A stretch of DNA of 64,000 nucleotides, from contig NC_037253.1 in the NCBI RefSeq assembly GCF_000002425.4, positions 8,117,176 to 8,181,175 on the forward strand, in the 5' to 3' direction. Numbering within the stretch: the stretch's first letter is position 1; each line of letters begins with the position of its first letter. Both the position numbers and the translations under genes were made by a program. This document shows, one piece after another, positions 43,401 through 56,203 of the stretch. Origin of the DNA: Physcomitrium patens (taxonomy: Eukaryota; Streptophyta; Bryopsida; Funariales; Funariaceae). Under the pieces are notes generated by a model. The model worked only from the letters and a program-made list of their open reading frames with translations. It searched no databases and had not been told where the DNA came from.

Positions 43401-44330
43401 TATTATTTTAGGATTATCATGGCTAGAAAAATATAACCTTCATATAGATTGGATTTCTTATAACCTTAATTTTTTTGATAGTATAATCCAAGATCAAGTT
43501 AGCAAAGTAGAAGTATAAAATTTTAGTACTTCCAAACCTTTACTAGTAGGTACAAGAGCTTTTATGTATGCTACAAAAGAAGGATCATCTTTTTCTATAC
43601 ATACTATGTCTATTTCTAATGGTAAAAAAATATCAAGTAGTATTCATAACCAATATGAAGAATTCCAAGACGTTTTTGAAAAGAAGAATGCAGATATTCT
43701 TCCAAAGCATTGACCTTATGATTGTTCAATTGATCCATAAGAAAGATCTCAACCACCATTTGGACCAATCTATAGCTTATCGTATGATGAGTTGGTTGTA
43801 GTAAAAGATTACATTAATAAAAACTTGGCAAAGAACTTCTTATGATATTCTAAATTTCCAACCGGAACTCCTATCTTATTTGTAAAGAAGTAAGACAGAT
43901 CTTTGTAGATGTGTGTGGATTATCAAGGACTCAATAAGATCACCATCAATAGTTATCCTTTGACTTTCATTTCAAGACTTCTTGACCAAGTCAATCAGAC
44001 AAAGATCTATATCAAAATAGATCTACAAAGAGCATACAACTTAGCTTGTATCAAAGAAGAAGATGAATAGAAGACTACTTTTTGAACTAGGTATAGATAT
44101 TTTGAACATAATATCATGGATTTTGGACTCTTGAATGCACCGGCTGATTTTCAACATCTTATGAGTGATGTTTTTTGTGAGCTTTTAGATGATTTTATCA
44201 TTTACTATTTAAACGACATTCTAATCTATTCTAAGAATACAAAAGAATATAAACTTTATATTTGTTATGTATTACAGAAACTTAGAGATGTAAGATTATA
44301 TGCCACACTACTCAAGTTGACTTTTTAGGA
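43401..44330 (+). pseudogene. Chromovirus C1 reverse transcriptase
   Basis: Blocks parallel to A in order: a 43568-43801 frame-shadowed linker, NKNLAKNFL near 43820, MCVDYQGLNKITIN near 43910, IYIKIDLQRAYN near 44010 (first catalytic Asp), MDFGLLNAPADFQHLMSDVF then IIYYLNDILIYSKN at 44116-44240, where YLDD is Y-L-N-D: the first Asp of the catalytic pair is Asn (GAC to AAC, a G-to-A change). Stops at about 43905, 44068 and 44083. Inactive. Confidence 0.87.
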
Positions 44331-45347
44331 TATATCATTTCTAACAAAGGCCTTATGATGGATCCTGAGAAGGTCCAAACTATCATAGATTAAAAGATTC
44401 GAAGAAAAATACTAAATATAAAATGCTTTTTAGGCTTTATTAATTACTACTGAATCTTCATCAAGAACTTTTCTCAAGTTACAGTTTCACTTATATGTTT
44501 GACTTGTAAAAACAAACTTGAGTGGAATAAAGAAGAAAAAGCATCATTTGATGCTTTAAAGAAGGAATTTACTTTTGTATCAATCTTGTATTGCATCAAT
44601 TTTTCCAACGTATTTTTTATGAAAATAGACTTATCAGACTTTGCTATGGGTGTCGTGTTGTCACAAATGGGAATGGATGACAAACTCCATCCAATATCTT
44701 TTTATTCTAAGAAATTTTTAGCAATCAAAATTAATTATGAGATCCATGACAAAAAGCTCCTTGTAATTGTAGATTCATTTGAAGAATGGCGTCATTAACT
44801 AGAAGTTGCTTCAAGTCCAATTACTGTGTATATGGATCATAAAAACCTCAAGTATTTCATGTGAGCCTGTGTTTTCAATCATCATCAAGCCTGTTGGAGC
44901 ATGTCTATATCCAAATATAACTTTAAGATCACTTGTCGACCTAAAAAACAACAAGGTCTATGAGACACCCTTTCTAGTTGTTCTTATTTTGTACCAAAAA
45001 AAGAGATGCATCTTTTGATCAATAAAGAATGATTCTCTTGAATCTCAAGCATTTTCATCTTTAAGTAATAAAATCAACAATGACTATTGATTTGACCTTT
45101 GTCAAGCAAATTCAATCAAGTATGTCCTTTCATCCCCTTGTTCATGATATCAACAATATTTTTTTAAGTCTCATGATACTTCAAAGTTTGAATTTGAGAA
45201 CAACCTACTATATTTCAAAGATGGCCTATATATTTTGGAAGGTAAGGCATGATTACGTGTCCTTCAAGCTCGTCATGATTTTTCAATAATCAAACATTTT
45301 AGATACAACAAGACTTTGGAGCTAATATCAAGAGATTTTTTGTGGCT
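44331..45347 (+). pseudogene. Chromovirus C1 RNase H and integrase N-terminus
   Basis: 44499-44798 is open for 99 codons: TCKNKLEWNKEEKASFDALKKEF, then RNase H FFMKIDLSDFAMGVVLSQMG (catalytic Asp) and [22 protein letters not shown] (Glu). It continues with stops ([12 protein letters not shown] near 44830). 44990-45290 is the linker, and 45260-45347 starts the integrase zinc finger (ARHDFSIIKHF), cut by the 2.34-kb insert after GTGGCT. Confidence 0.85.
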
Positions 45348-47687
45348 ATGAGCATAATTAAAAGCTCCAATGATTAGTTACAATTCTTTTTGTAATTTTT
45401 AATATATTTTTACTAATATTAATACTAATATAACTAATTAATAGACCCAAATTAGTTTTTTAGTTAATTATGACTTTGATCATATCTTTAGGTTGTTAAT
45501 TAGATGGGTACTTCTAATTAGTAGATTGATTGACTATTTTAAAACTCAAAAGAAAAAATAGTAAAATTAAAAGGTCTATTATTTTATTTTCTTGAATTAC
45601 TTTAAATCTTTTTTTTAATAATAAAACTATAATTTTAGTAAAATTTTTCTTTTAATTCTTAAGAATTATATCTTAAATTAATCCAAATTTTTAATTTTCA
45701 ATCCAAAAGCTAATTTCTAATTTGACTATGGTTAAAAAGTCCCTTAAATCTAATTGCTCTATCTTCTTAATTAATTTTGAAGATTTTTAGGCTTAAATTT
45801 TATTTTGTAATTTAATTAGATTAAAAATATAAAGTCTAATTGTTAAAATAATGATGATCTTAAAAAGATGGAGATAAGCTAAATTTTTGGTGGAGTTTCT
45901 TCTCATAGTGATTTCAATCACTACTTGAAGTTGAAAAAAAAAAAAATTAATTAAAAAAAATTTAAAAAAATCACAAATTCAAGGCCAATTTGCAATTAGA
46001 TTTTGGATTTGCCAAGAGCTCATGCTTAAGGGAGTTCAAATTAAAGAATGGTGATTATGAAGGCTTTGATGGCAAGAATCCTTGCTGATTTCCAAGTAGG
46101 CTAATTAGAATTAGAATTGTAGTTAAAATTTACAACTAAATTAGCAAATTAATTAATTCTTATGATTTAGAACACAGATTTGGGCTTACAAATAGTTGAT
46201 CTTAGAGTAAAAATATGTTTTAAAGACATTGGTGGTATTAGTTACACCAAAAAGGTGTTGGTTTTTGAGTTCTAGGCATTTCCAGCCTTAAAATCGGGTT
46301 TGAGCTGAGAATTATTGACAACCCTTGATCTTAGTTAGTGATTTTTTAATTTTGATGGTGGAGATGTGTCGCCCACTTTTGGGCCTCCTTCGACCTAGTT
46401 AACCGGAATTGGGTGACTGAGCTCCCTCTCTCTCTCTCTCTCCATCTTCTTGTGGTGAACCCATGCCAAAATGTCCCCCCCCCCCCCCCATCTTGTGAAT
46501 GAAATCTTCTTCTTTAAACTTGTATGGCCTCAGTTTTTACTTCCTCAGTCTATCTCTTTTTATTTTCTTTTTGTGAAACTTTGTAAGCAGATTCTATTGA
46601 CCCTTAGCTTTGTAACAGCATAAGGCACGCCTGATTTGAAGTTGTGACGAATTTTGGCGCGTTTACAAGGTGGCGGGGGTCTACTGCCTTTGTAGTGTAG
46701 GAGGGTTGACTTAAAAAATCTATAACTCAATGACCTCTAACTCAACTTTGATTATGGATTGTTGAAATGAACACAATCTAAAGCTTATTTTACTACAAAA
46801 TTTAAATCACTAATGCTCGATCTATATCAAATTTTTAATAAATTTTTAAATGCAAAGGCATCTATTGCCTCAGCAGCGTTGAACAACTAGTTTTGAAACT
46901 TAACCTTTTAACTTTAACTTTTAACCTTCAACTTAACAGTTTTAAACCTTTTAACTTTAATTGTTAACTTTTAATCTTTTAACTTAATCTTTTAACTTTA
47001 ACTTTTAATCTTAACTTTTAACTTTTTAACTTAACCTTTTAACTTTAATTTTTAATCTTAACTTTTGACCTTCAACTTTAAACTTTTACTTTTAATCTTT
47101 AACTTTTACTATTTTTACTTTTAAACTTTTACTTAACTTCTAATTATTAATTCTAATTTAAATTTGATTTTATTTATTTTAATTTTTTAATCTTCCAACT
47201 TTCATCTTTTATCTTAAAAAAAAACTTAATATCATGTTAGTGCTGAACTTAAATATTTAAGGCTGTTTATTACTGAATTTCTAATTCTAGATGAAGTTAT
47301 GTCATAAAAACTTCATCCAAAGATAACTTCTTATATAGAACTCCGATTAACATAATTAATTCTACCTTGAAAAGCCTTAGACTAGCACTTTAACATGATA
47401 TTCATTTTTTTATTTTATTTTATTTTAATTCATAAGTTTTAGAGTTTAAATTTGATAGAATAAGTCTTGGAAGGCACTTAACTAAATGAACTACAAGTGC
47501 TAAAAATTAAATCATAAAAAAGTCTAACTAATTTGTTGTGTTGTTGGATTAATCTTGATTATTACCTCATTTTGGTTTTCCTATCTTATAGATGATTTGC
47601 ATCTCTACATTAATTAATATTGGGCTCTGATCTAAGTTATGATCTAATTAAATCAAATTTAAGTGAGGGGAGAAAAATCCACTAACA
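45348..47687. mobile_element. Unclassified 2,340-bp insert in the C1 integrase
   Basis: C1 sequence stops after GTGGCT (45342-45347) and resumes after an identical GTGGCT (47688-47693), so the segment between is an insertion with a 6-bp direct duplication. No coding frame above 70 codons. It has AT-rich left DNA, (CT)n at about 46425-46442, 14 consecutive C at about 46477-46490, and a degenerate 'TTTAACTTTTAACC' satellite at about 46890-47150. Ends (ATGAGCATAATT and CCACTAACA) are not inverted repeats. 'aagtgaggggag' near the right end looks like a retroviral purine tract. It may be a decayed LTR, a non-autonomous retroelement or something else. Confidence 0.6.
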
Positions 47688-48880
47688 GTGGCTCCAAATG
47701 TAGAAGGCAGTCAAAGATTTTATTCAATCATGCAATACTTGTTCAAGATCTAAAATTCCTTGCCATCGATCTTATAGACTGCTTCAACCATTATATATTC
47801 CAGAACAACCATGGTCTTCTATTTCTATGGATTTTATCACGGATCTCCCAGTCTCAAGTTTATATGATTCCATATTTATAATCGTAGATTGCTTCATCAA
47901 AATGGCACATTTTGTACCATGTACAAAATCTATTTCAAGTGAAGAAATAATTAAGCTTTTTATCGACAATATCTATTGCTATCATGGATTGTCAAAGGAT
48001 ATTATATTGGATAGGGAGATTCAATTTGTTTGAAGATTTTAGAAAATCTTATTCAAGATTCTAAAGATGGATATAAAGCTTTTTTTGGCTTTTCATCTTC
48101 AAACTGATGTGCAAATGGAATGGGTGAATCAAATTTTGGAGTAGTATTTGAGGTGTACCATCAACTATCATCAAGATGATTGGACAACTCTTTTGCTATT
48201 AATAAAGTTTGCATATAATAATTTGGTACATTCTTCTACTCAAAAAACTCCTTTCTTTGCTAATTATGGTTATCATCTATAATTTGATACTTTTGACTTT
48301 TTAAAAGTTGATAATCCTATGAAAAAAGATTTAACAAATCATTTATCAAAGCTATATATAACAATAAAGAGACAATTAAAAGAAGCTCAAAGATGACAAA
48401 AGACCAATGCGGATGCCTATCGCGAGGAGCAACCACAATTTAACATAAGTGACAAGGTATAGTTACTTCGTCACAATATCAAGACTACTCGTCTTCGTGA
48501 TATGTTGGACTATTGTAGGCTGGGACCTTTTTCTGTTTGTTAAGAAATCAATCTTATTCGTTATTGATTACATTTATCAGAGTCTATGAAGATCCACCAT
48601 GTATTTCATGTATCCCTTCTTGAATCATATAAGACAATAAATATTTTGAGAAGAAGTCAAATGCCACCTCCTCCTATAGAAGTAGATAATAATCAAGAAT
48701 TTGAGGTGGAAGAAGTCTTAAATTCAAGGCAACATCGAAATAGATTAGAATATCTTGTTCATTGGCATGGATATGATCTTAACAAATGCACATAGGAGGC
48801 AATAAAGAATCTTGCAAATGCAACAAAGAAGGTTGAGGCCTTTTATCAATCACATCTATCAAAATCAAGATAAAGAATTG
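47688..48880 (+). pseudogene. Chromovirus C1 integrase core and chromodomain
   Basis: Continues from 45347. Zinc-finger Cys pair SCNTCSRSKIPCHRS near 47725-47765 in a shifted frame. 47827-48033 is open: MDFITDLPVSSLYD (first Asp), IVDCFIKMAHFVPCTKSISSE, KDIILDREIQF (second Asp kept). HLQTDVQMEWVNQIL (Glu) near 48105. GPF module near 48520. 48586-48795: [17 protein letters not shown] and the chromodomain FEVEEVLNSRQHRNRLEYLVHWHGYDLNKCT at about 48700-48795. Stops at 48031, 48142, 48280, 48394 and others. Confidence 0.88.
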
Positions 48881-48941
48881 TAAAAATCCATAAAAGATGA
48901 TGACTGCTCCTCGTGGAACTCATCCCTAGAAGAGGGAGTAA

Positions 48942-49490
48942 TGTCACAAATATATAAATTTACTTCAATATTTACTTATATGATTAGGTAGGAGTAGGTA
49001 AATATAGATTATTTTTGTAAATTCTTCTAGAAAAACTTTTTAAAAGCTTCACAGATGCGGTTTTGACTGTAGATGTGTTTGTAGATTAGAAACTTTGCCA
49101 ACAAGCTAACCATGTGTTGGTAGCTTGTAGAACAAATTAATTCCATATAATAGCTTATAGAATAAGCTAACTATGTGGCGCATACTTAGATAACTTGCCT
49201 TGCAAGTTAAGACATGTGGTTAGCAAAGTCAACATATTTTCGAGGTGCTATTTGACATTGCCATATAGCTTCTAGTTATAAGTATATAAGGAAGCAAGAG
49301 TGAAGCCTTCATCACTCTTCTCAATGTCATTCTAGTCCTTAGTCTTGTTTCAAGACTTTCTAGTCTTCTTGTTTTTGGCAATAGCCATTCTAGTTAATAT
49401 TACATTACCTTTTGAGTGACTTTCAAGTTTTCTTCAAAGACACAAGAGTGTATCAAGGATTTTCTTTCTTTGAGATCCATGTCCATGACA
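48942..49490 (+). repeat. Chromovirus C1 3' LTR
   Basis: 549 bp, TGTCACAAATATAT...GTCCATGACA, after purine tract AGAAGAGGGAGTAA. TATATAA at 49283-49289 and self-primer ACTCTTCTCAA at 49314-49324, exactly complementary to 32039-32049. Matches 31510-32036. Confidence 0.9.
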
Positions 49491-49735
49491 CATAACCACA
49501 TAGCTATTAAATAAGAATATATATGGAGACAAGAATAAAATCTTCTTCACTCTTATCAATGCCTTCTTAGTCCTTAGTCTTATTTCAAGACTTTCTAGTC
49601 TTCTTGTCTTTTACAATAGCCATTCTAGTTTAATACTATATCATGTTTAAGTGATTTTTTAGTCTTTTTAAGTGATATAAGAGTATATTGAGGTTTTCTT
49701 CTGTTGAAATTCATGTACTTTATATTAATTAAATT
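49491..49735 (+). repeat. Right piece of the older C LTR that C1 hit
   Basis: 'cacatagctattaaataagaatatatatggagacaagaataaa...' follows the C LTR from its middle to near its end ('tttctagtcttcttgtctttt.acaatagccattctagtt', 'agtatattgaggttttctt'). Its left part is 31477-31509. Confidence 0.75.
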
Positions 49736-49969
49736 TAATATAAGAAAATTCTTTCAATATTAAAGATGATGTTCTTTTTATTCCTATATATATCAGCCAC
49801 TAAAAAGGCTTCAGAGAACCTTCTTTTAGATTACTAGGATTTTAGCTTAAGCATTTAAATTGTAGATTTTGAAGGTTAAATTTACTTATCAATCTAAATT
49901 GTAAAATGGCTTCAATCAAGATTTTCTTGCAATTAATGTGAAGTAAAAAATACAATCAATAAAATTGAG

Positions 49970-50002
<33 letters not shown>

Positions 50003-52078
50003 AACAACAATAATAACAATAACAACAACAAATAAGAAAAGAACAATCAAACAATTATGTGCTTTAAAAAGTAGTCAAAAATTATTTGCTAGAATTTTAC
50101 CTAATAAGTGATTCAAATTTTAAAAAAAATTATATATGGTCTATTTTATCTTTATAATGACATAAAAAACATATAAATCTTTTACACCTATATGAAATAT
50201 ATACACCTTTCTTCTTATAAGTATTGCATTAATTACTTATCCTCTAATTTTTTATTAGTGAAATTTATTTTTTTAAGATTTTTTATTATACCTTAGTATT
50301 TAAGCAAACACCTTCTTAGTCCAAAAACCTTATTATGCCTTTAAATATTCTTTAAATTCTTCATAATAGCCTCACAAGGTAGTAAAATTATTTTTATCAA
50401 AATATAATTTAAATATTTTTAAATAATTAGAAATAAATTCTGAAAATTTATATAATAATTCTATAATACAAATATAAAGTTAAAGCTACTTTATCTTATC
50501 TAATTTATTCTCTATAATAATAAATTAAATTTAAATAAATTAGATATCTTATTGATTACAAAATTATTAGAAAGTTATAAGGTTTTTTTTTATGCTTCTT
50601 ATACTTAATAAATAAAAATCATTGTTTTTAATAAGAAATTTATATAAATAGGAAGACAATAACGATATTGTTCTAAATAATTAAATATTATTTTTTATAA
50701 ATTAAAGATAATTTTAAATTAATTAAAATAATTCCTTTCAAGACATTAAGATTTTAATTTTAAAATATTATATTTAATAATTTTATTAATTAAAAACTAT
50801 TAATATAAGAAGCATAAAATAAGTAATATTAAAAATAAACTTTTGTGGTGAGTTTGCATATTTAAAAGTATTTAAAAGTTTGTATAATATTTAAGAAATT
50901 ATTTCAAGGTTTTTTGAAGAAAATATCAATAATCTAATATTTTTTAGCTAATTTCAGTTAGTTTATTTATTTAGGTAATATATATGTTTGTTGCAAGATC
51001 CTACTACTATCCATATTATATCAATTAGTATATATTTATATTTAAAATAAATATTTTTATAAATTAAATTATTAAAAATTATTAAAATTTATATTATAAA
51101 TGATGTAATTAATTTTTTACTAATTTCTACAGTACTTATATGTTTAAAAATATATTTATATTTAGTTTTAAACTTCTATGATATAAAAAATAAAATTATA
51201 CTATATTAATATAAATATATATATTTTCCTATAATATATAAAAAAATAAATAAATATCTATAAAAAATATTATATATAAAATTAAAAATATTATATTAAA
51301 TAAATAGATTATATTTTTTTATTCTCAATAAAATAAATTATAGCATATTCTTTTATAATTTTTATGATATTTCTAAAGTATAAAAATAAAGTTTAATAAT
51401 TATATATATTTTTTAATAATACTAAAGTAAATCTATTAATGTGATTAATTTCTAAATTTATATATTAGATATAATATTTTGATTTTAAAACTTATTTAAT
51501 AATATAAAGTGTAAATGAACATCTTACATCTTATATTGCAAGTATACTTCTACTAACTTTAAATCAAGTAGAGTAAAGTTTTTTTTATTGTAGATATATC
51601 ACATTATATTGTCTTGTGTTATAAAACTAGTATTTCAAGAAGTACGTCTGTTAAAATTTGAATGAATTTTACAAAGGTAGAAGGGATGTAACTTCTAAAT
51701 TATGTTACATTAAAAATTCACAAATTTTAATATGGCTGTTAGTAAAAAATCTTTTTATAATAAGTACAAGTGCTATTGATACTAGAAGATAAAGTATTCT
51801 AAATATAATTATATAAATTTATTAATGAACAAAAATATAGAAAATTTATAATTTAAATGTGATAAATATGAATTTTCTTGAAAATATACTATAATCATGA
51901 TACAAAAAAATATAAAATATAAAATATCTATTTTTATATTATAAAAAAAAAAAAAAAAAAAAAAAACCCATTGTTTTATATTTTTCTTCAAATTCAAAGT
52001 TTGAGAAAAAAATTATATTTTTTCATATATAAAAATTGAATTATTTCTTCAAAAAAAAATTTTACATAAAAAATTCCG

Positions 52079-52124
<46 letters not shown>

Positions 52125-54110
52125 GCACACACACACACACACACTTAATTTTAGGAATTTATTAAAATTCTTAGATATTATGCTTATTAAAAAAATAATA
52201 TACATTATGCATATATATATATATATATATATATGCTTATTCTAAAAATAATTATATATTATAATATATTTAAATACTTAGATACATATGCATATATATA
52301 TATATATATATATATATTCACTACTATAGATTGTATCACAAAATTATAAAATTAAAATAAATAATATTTATTTTATATATTTCATATTAAAAAAAATAAT
52401 AATTTTAATCAAAATAATGATAATTCACAATAGAAAGAAAAAAAAAAAAAGTTAATGAATAAGTTATCATGTGTAATTGTACTTACAATTGAAGATTAAA
52501 AATATCAATAATAATTAATTACAAACTCACCCATAATTATTAAGAATTAATAAAAAATATATATGCAACTATGGCCAAAATATATGCACTGCTAATTAAG
52601 ATATATCAATGTCATTTATAAGATTTAAAAGCGGTAATAATACCAATGATTTTTTTATGGTATGTCTTTCTTTCTTGGTTCTAATTATTATGCAAGATAG
52701 TATTTTATTTATAAGCACTAAAAAGAATTATAATAATTGGTCTTAAATAATCTGAATTTATAATAAAAGAGAATTACATAGAAATATTTAGAATTAAAGA
52801 TATAAGTCTTTTATCATAATCTTATTTATTAAAATATTATTCTTCATAAGTAGTATTCTATTAAAACTTGGTTTTTATAATTATTCTAAAGTTGTGTTGA
52901 AGAACCATACTTTGCCATCTTTTACTTTTGATAAAAATTTTAAAATCAAAGTAGCAACATAAACATTATAAATAGTACATTACAAGATTGTTGAGACTAA
53001 CTAGTACAAGACATGACTTAAAACCCAAAAAAAAAAAAAAAAAAAAAAAAAAAACCATACATAGAAGCAAAATGATTTTTTATTTTAAACCTAAAGATTA
53101 TTTTATTACAATGTCATATTGAAAAAAACATCAATTTTCATAAGTTGCACTAGATTTAAATCTATTTTTAAATTACTACAAAATTATGTGAAAGTGCTAT
53201 ACTTAGTTATCTTGAATAATTTTTTTAAATATATAAATATTATATGTCATAATATAATAGCTATAGTAAATTTTAGATCTTAACAACATAAAGAAATTCT
53301 TTAATATAAAGAAAGCAATCCTTATAAGACTTTAACAACATTTAATTTCAAAGATCATGCATTCAACTTCTACTACCTATATTGTAATATGTATTAAAGT
53401 ATATTAAAAATAATAAAAATATGATTTTAAATTTTAAATATGTTAGTATAAACAATCTTAGATATAGACTTTAACAAATTATATTAAAATATTAAAGTAT
53501 TTAAAATATAACTTTAAGTTATTAATACAACTATAGTTTCAAATGCCCATATATAATTACTTTATTACTTAATCTTATTGCTCAAGAATTAAAATGCAAT
53601 AGATTAGATATACTTACCTCCACTTTAACAAGCTTACAAATATTGAAAGAGGTAATGCTATTTAAAATACAAATTCTGATTTTATCATTGATTCCAACAT
53701 TACATTGAATTTTACTAATTTTATATGCTTAAGCACTATTTTTACTCATAAAATCATCTTTTGTTTATTACAACAACAAGATTTAGTTATTAATAGCAAT
53801 GTACATCTAGAATACTCTATTACACAACTTCCTTTGATAGAGAAGTAATATAGAAGTCTAGTAACATTAACAATACCAACATTAATATGTGATAAATTTT
53901 AATACCTACAATATAAATAGATTATTAATCTTCCATCCTCTATGTTGTCCAAATTTTATTATTATTATTATTATTATTATTTTTGTTTGTTAAAGATGAA
54001 AAGAAAACTACACCATTTCTAAGGCATCAACAATACATTTATCCACCTAATCTTGATTGGTACTTGTATATTTTCTTAAAATGTTTTTCTCATACTCTAT
54101 CACCGCCTAA
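49736..54110. other. AT-rich, gene-free region with microsatellites
   Basis: Extremely AT-rich; no open frame that looks coding. Simple repeats: A-run about 49972-50000, A-run about 51941-51966, (AT)n then (AC)n about 52081-52143, (AT)n about 52210-52235 and 52290-52316, A-run about 53026-53054, (TTA)n about 53957-53981. No LTR or transposase seen. Probably old, eroded intergenic DNA. Confidence 0.7.
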
Positions 54111-54321
54111 GTCTGTATGTATGTGAATAATCACACACACATATATATATATATATATACGAGCACACACAATCACGTGAAGCAAAGACTCTGGACGATG
54201 GAGGGTGCCGTCACAGATCATGGCCAAATAGAAAGGCATCCAGGACCCGCCATAGCCACTATCCTTAAGGATGGATGCATCCTGCGTCGATGCAGCGCAA
54301 TGCCTTTAGAGAGGGAGGAAG

Positions 54322-54760
54322 ATGATTCGGATTGGCATCACTCAGAGAGCCATCCATGGAGTCCTTCTCTTCGTCGTGTCAGTTTGTCTTGCTTCCAAAA
54401 TAAATGCTGCTGCTACAGATACCAATTGGGCCCATGGCTAGCATACATAACCTTTATGTGGCTTGTGGGAAGTGTGGGCTTTCGCTGATGGGGTTGTGTG
54501 GTGTCAGCTTTGGAGTCTGCCTTGCTTCTGCTCTCTGGTGAGACTTTTTCGTCTCTGTCGACAGCTTCGCGCAGCTCATGTCTATGTCCCCGGCCAGGTC
54601 TTAACGATTACCTGATTGACTAACCTTATCTGGCTGCAATTACGCTGAAGCCAACCTTCACTTCCAGAACGGGTGCATGGTTACTCGGATGCTTGACCTG
54701 CAGTGGAGCTCGAGATCTTCGCTATGGTAAACTAGTCGTAAATGCCAGTCTCCAGCTCCA
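54322..54760 (+). pseudogene. Decayed expansin-like secreted protein gene
   Basis: The ATG at 54322 gives a 39-residue open start with a signal-like segment (IHGVLLFVVSVCLASKINA, then ATDTNWAHG and TAG). Switching frames downstream gives pieces in the order expected for an expansin: ACGKCGL.SLMGLCGVSFG and LASALW (compare ACGYGNL..GYG...LS.ALF), SGETF, CPGQVLTIT (compare ...G.VVTATN), then a TN-L...NYAEANLHFQNG piece. At least three frame changes and several stops, so it is dead if the reading is right. Expansins loosen cell walls. The call rests on short motifs spread over frames; an unrelated secreted protein remains possible. An (AT)n repeat lies just upstream (about 54137-54160). Confidence 0.35.
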
Positions 54761-56130
54761 ATGATTCCAAATTTATGAGCTGATGTGGCTGTACCACCGA
54801 CCATCTTTCAGCGAGAAGCACACCGCGTCTTTTTTCCTCCCGAATGCTTTTCAGCAGCACTCAATTTAAAATTATAATGCTGCGGAAATTTTCGTTATGA
54901 GATCGGTACAAATGCCGCGTAGGAATTTTATAGCACTTTTAGGTTGATTAAGCGACTGGGGTTAGTAGCTTCTGTTGTCCCTTTCTTAATGTTGGCTTGA
55001 GACTAAGTGATGGAGCCCATGTGAGCACAAGCACTAAAGGATATTCGAAATTAACTCGTGGTCGGTGAAGTAAGAATGTGACGTAGTCCGAAGTTTTCCT
55101 CACTGAAGGATGATCCATGAGAACTTTGCGAAGCTGGTGTTAACGATTCCAGCACCCACTAGCTCAACAACTAGCTTTGCAAAAATTTGAATACCCTGCG
55201 ATTGAAGTAAAACAACCTTTGTGTGAAACTTATCCGGTTGTCAGAAATTTGCCGCAACATTTTTGAAGCTTTTACGATATATCGCTCCTACTTCCTTGAA
55301 AGGTAATTGCAGATGAACTACTACCCCGATGAACTGGGTTGTGTAAAGGTTCAAGTTTTGCGTAATCGAGCCAAGTTCTGGTGATGATTTTGTTAAATGC
55401 ACCATTTCCAAAAGTTGACCTGCGAAGCCTCCAGTTGACCCAATCGACACAAGTTTAGACTCTGGATCGCGGAATCGCATCCAGAATATGATCCCACATG
55501 CAACCTACCCTGCCATCGTCCGAAACTCCAGCTAGGATGTCAGTCATGCCCCAGCGCATCGTCTTTATGATCCTCTACCACATTTGGACTTTCAAGACCT
55601 GCCAATGAAATTTCCCCACAGCTGCCAACGTGGTCCGTCTCCATTAGTGCCTCAACCATGATGCTGAGCCTCTGCAGCATTGTGCAACACATTCAATCAG
55701 TTAACAATCACCAAGGGTGAGGATAGCAGTGCTGGGCTGCTGATTATCTCACAGACCTGACGCCTGATCCAATCGGAATCCAAAAGTGCGCACAAGTCAA
55801 TGACGCTGTAGTACTTGCGTGACGCGGAGAAAGAAGTGGTACAGGGGCGGTGAATCACCGATAGATTATTGTCCACAGTGCTATTCTAGTTGGGGCGAGA
55901 TAGAAGCGTCGACAGTTGCTGAAGTAGCAGAAGAGCATGATGATGATAATGGAGTACAAATCATTGTCACAGGCGACAACAGTCTGGTGGACTTCATAAA
56001 GACTAACTTGTTTTTTATTTCTTTTTTTTCCTCCGCAACGCGGTTGCCCATCAACGTACTGCTGACGGGTAAATCTTGGCCATTGATGGGATTTCTTAAA
56101 GTGTGACTGCATCCCACCGCCTTCCGCCTT
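54761..56130. other. Spacer in the gene island, no supportable gene
   Basis: GC content like the neighbouring gene, and open frames of 79-122 codons on both strands (for example 55241-55480 minus, 55819-56106 plus, 55881-56249 minus), but none carries a recognisable motif and the minus frames overlap the promoter of the glycine-rich protein gene. Probably upstream regulatory DNA plus decayed sequence. Confidence 0.4.
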
Positions 56131-56137
56131 TGGGGCT

Positions 56138-56145
56138 GTATATTA
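56138..56145 (+). promoter_or_regulatory. TATA box of the glycine-rich protein gene
   Basis: GTATATTA at 56138-56145, 59 bp before the ATG. A start near 56170 would give a short leader rich in C and T. The context at the start codon, CACCCATGGC, suits plant initiation. Confidence 0.55.
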
Positions 56146-56203
56146 AGAACTCGGAATGCTCCCATTCCGCATCGATCACTGACCATCTCCGTCGTCCTCA
56201 CCC

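Larger units (their letters stand above)
31510..49490 (+). mobile_element. Chromovirus C1, complete ends, heavily nested and dead
   Basis: LTRs 31510-32036 and 48942-49490. Internal order gag, protease, RT, RNase H, integrase, chromodomain. A 9.7-kb B element (33213-42938) interrupts the gag zinc knuckle and a 2.34-kb unclassified insert (45348-47687) interrupts the integrase; without them C1 is about 5.9 kb. It has no ORF3: about 70 bp after the chromodomain tail comes the purine tract. Coding parts have many stops and shifts, more than A. It is the same lineage as A (DSGTS protease, TCKNKLEW, FVPCTKSIS) but with clearly different LTRs. Confidence 0.9.
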
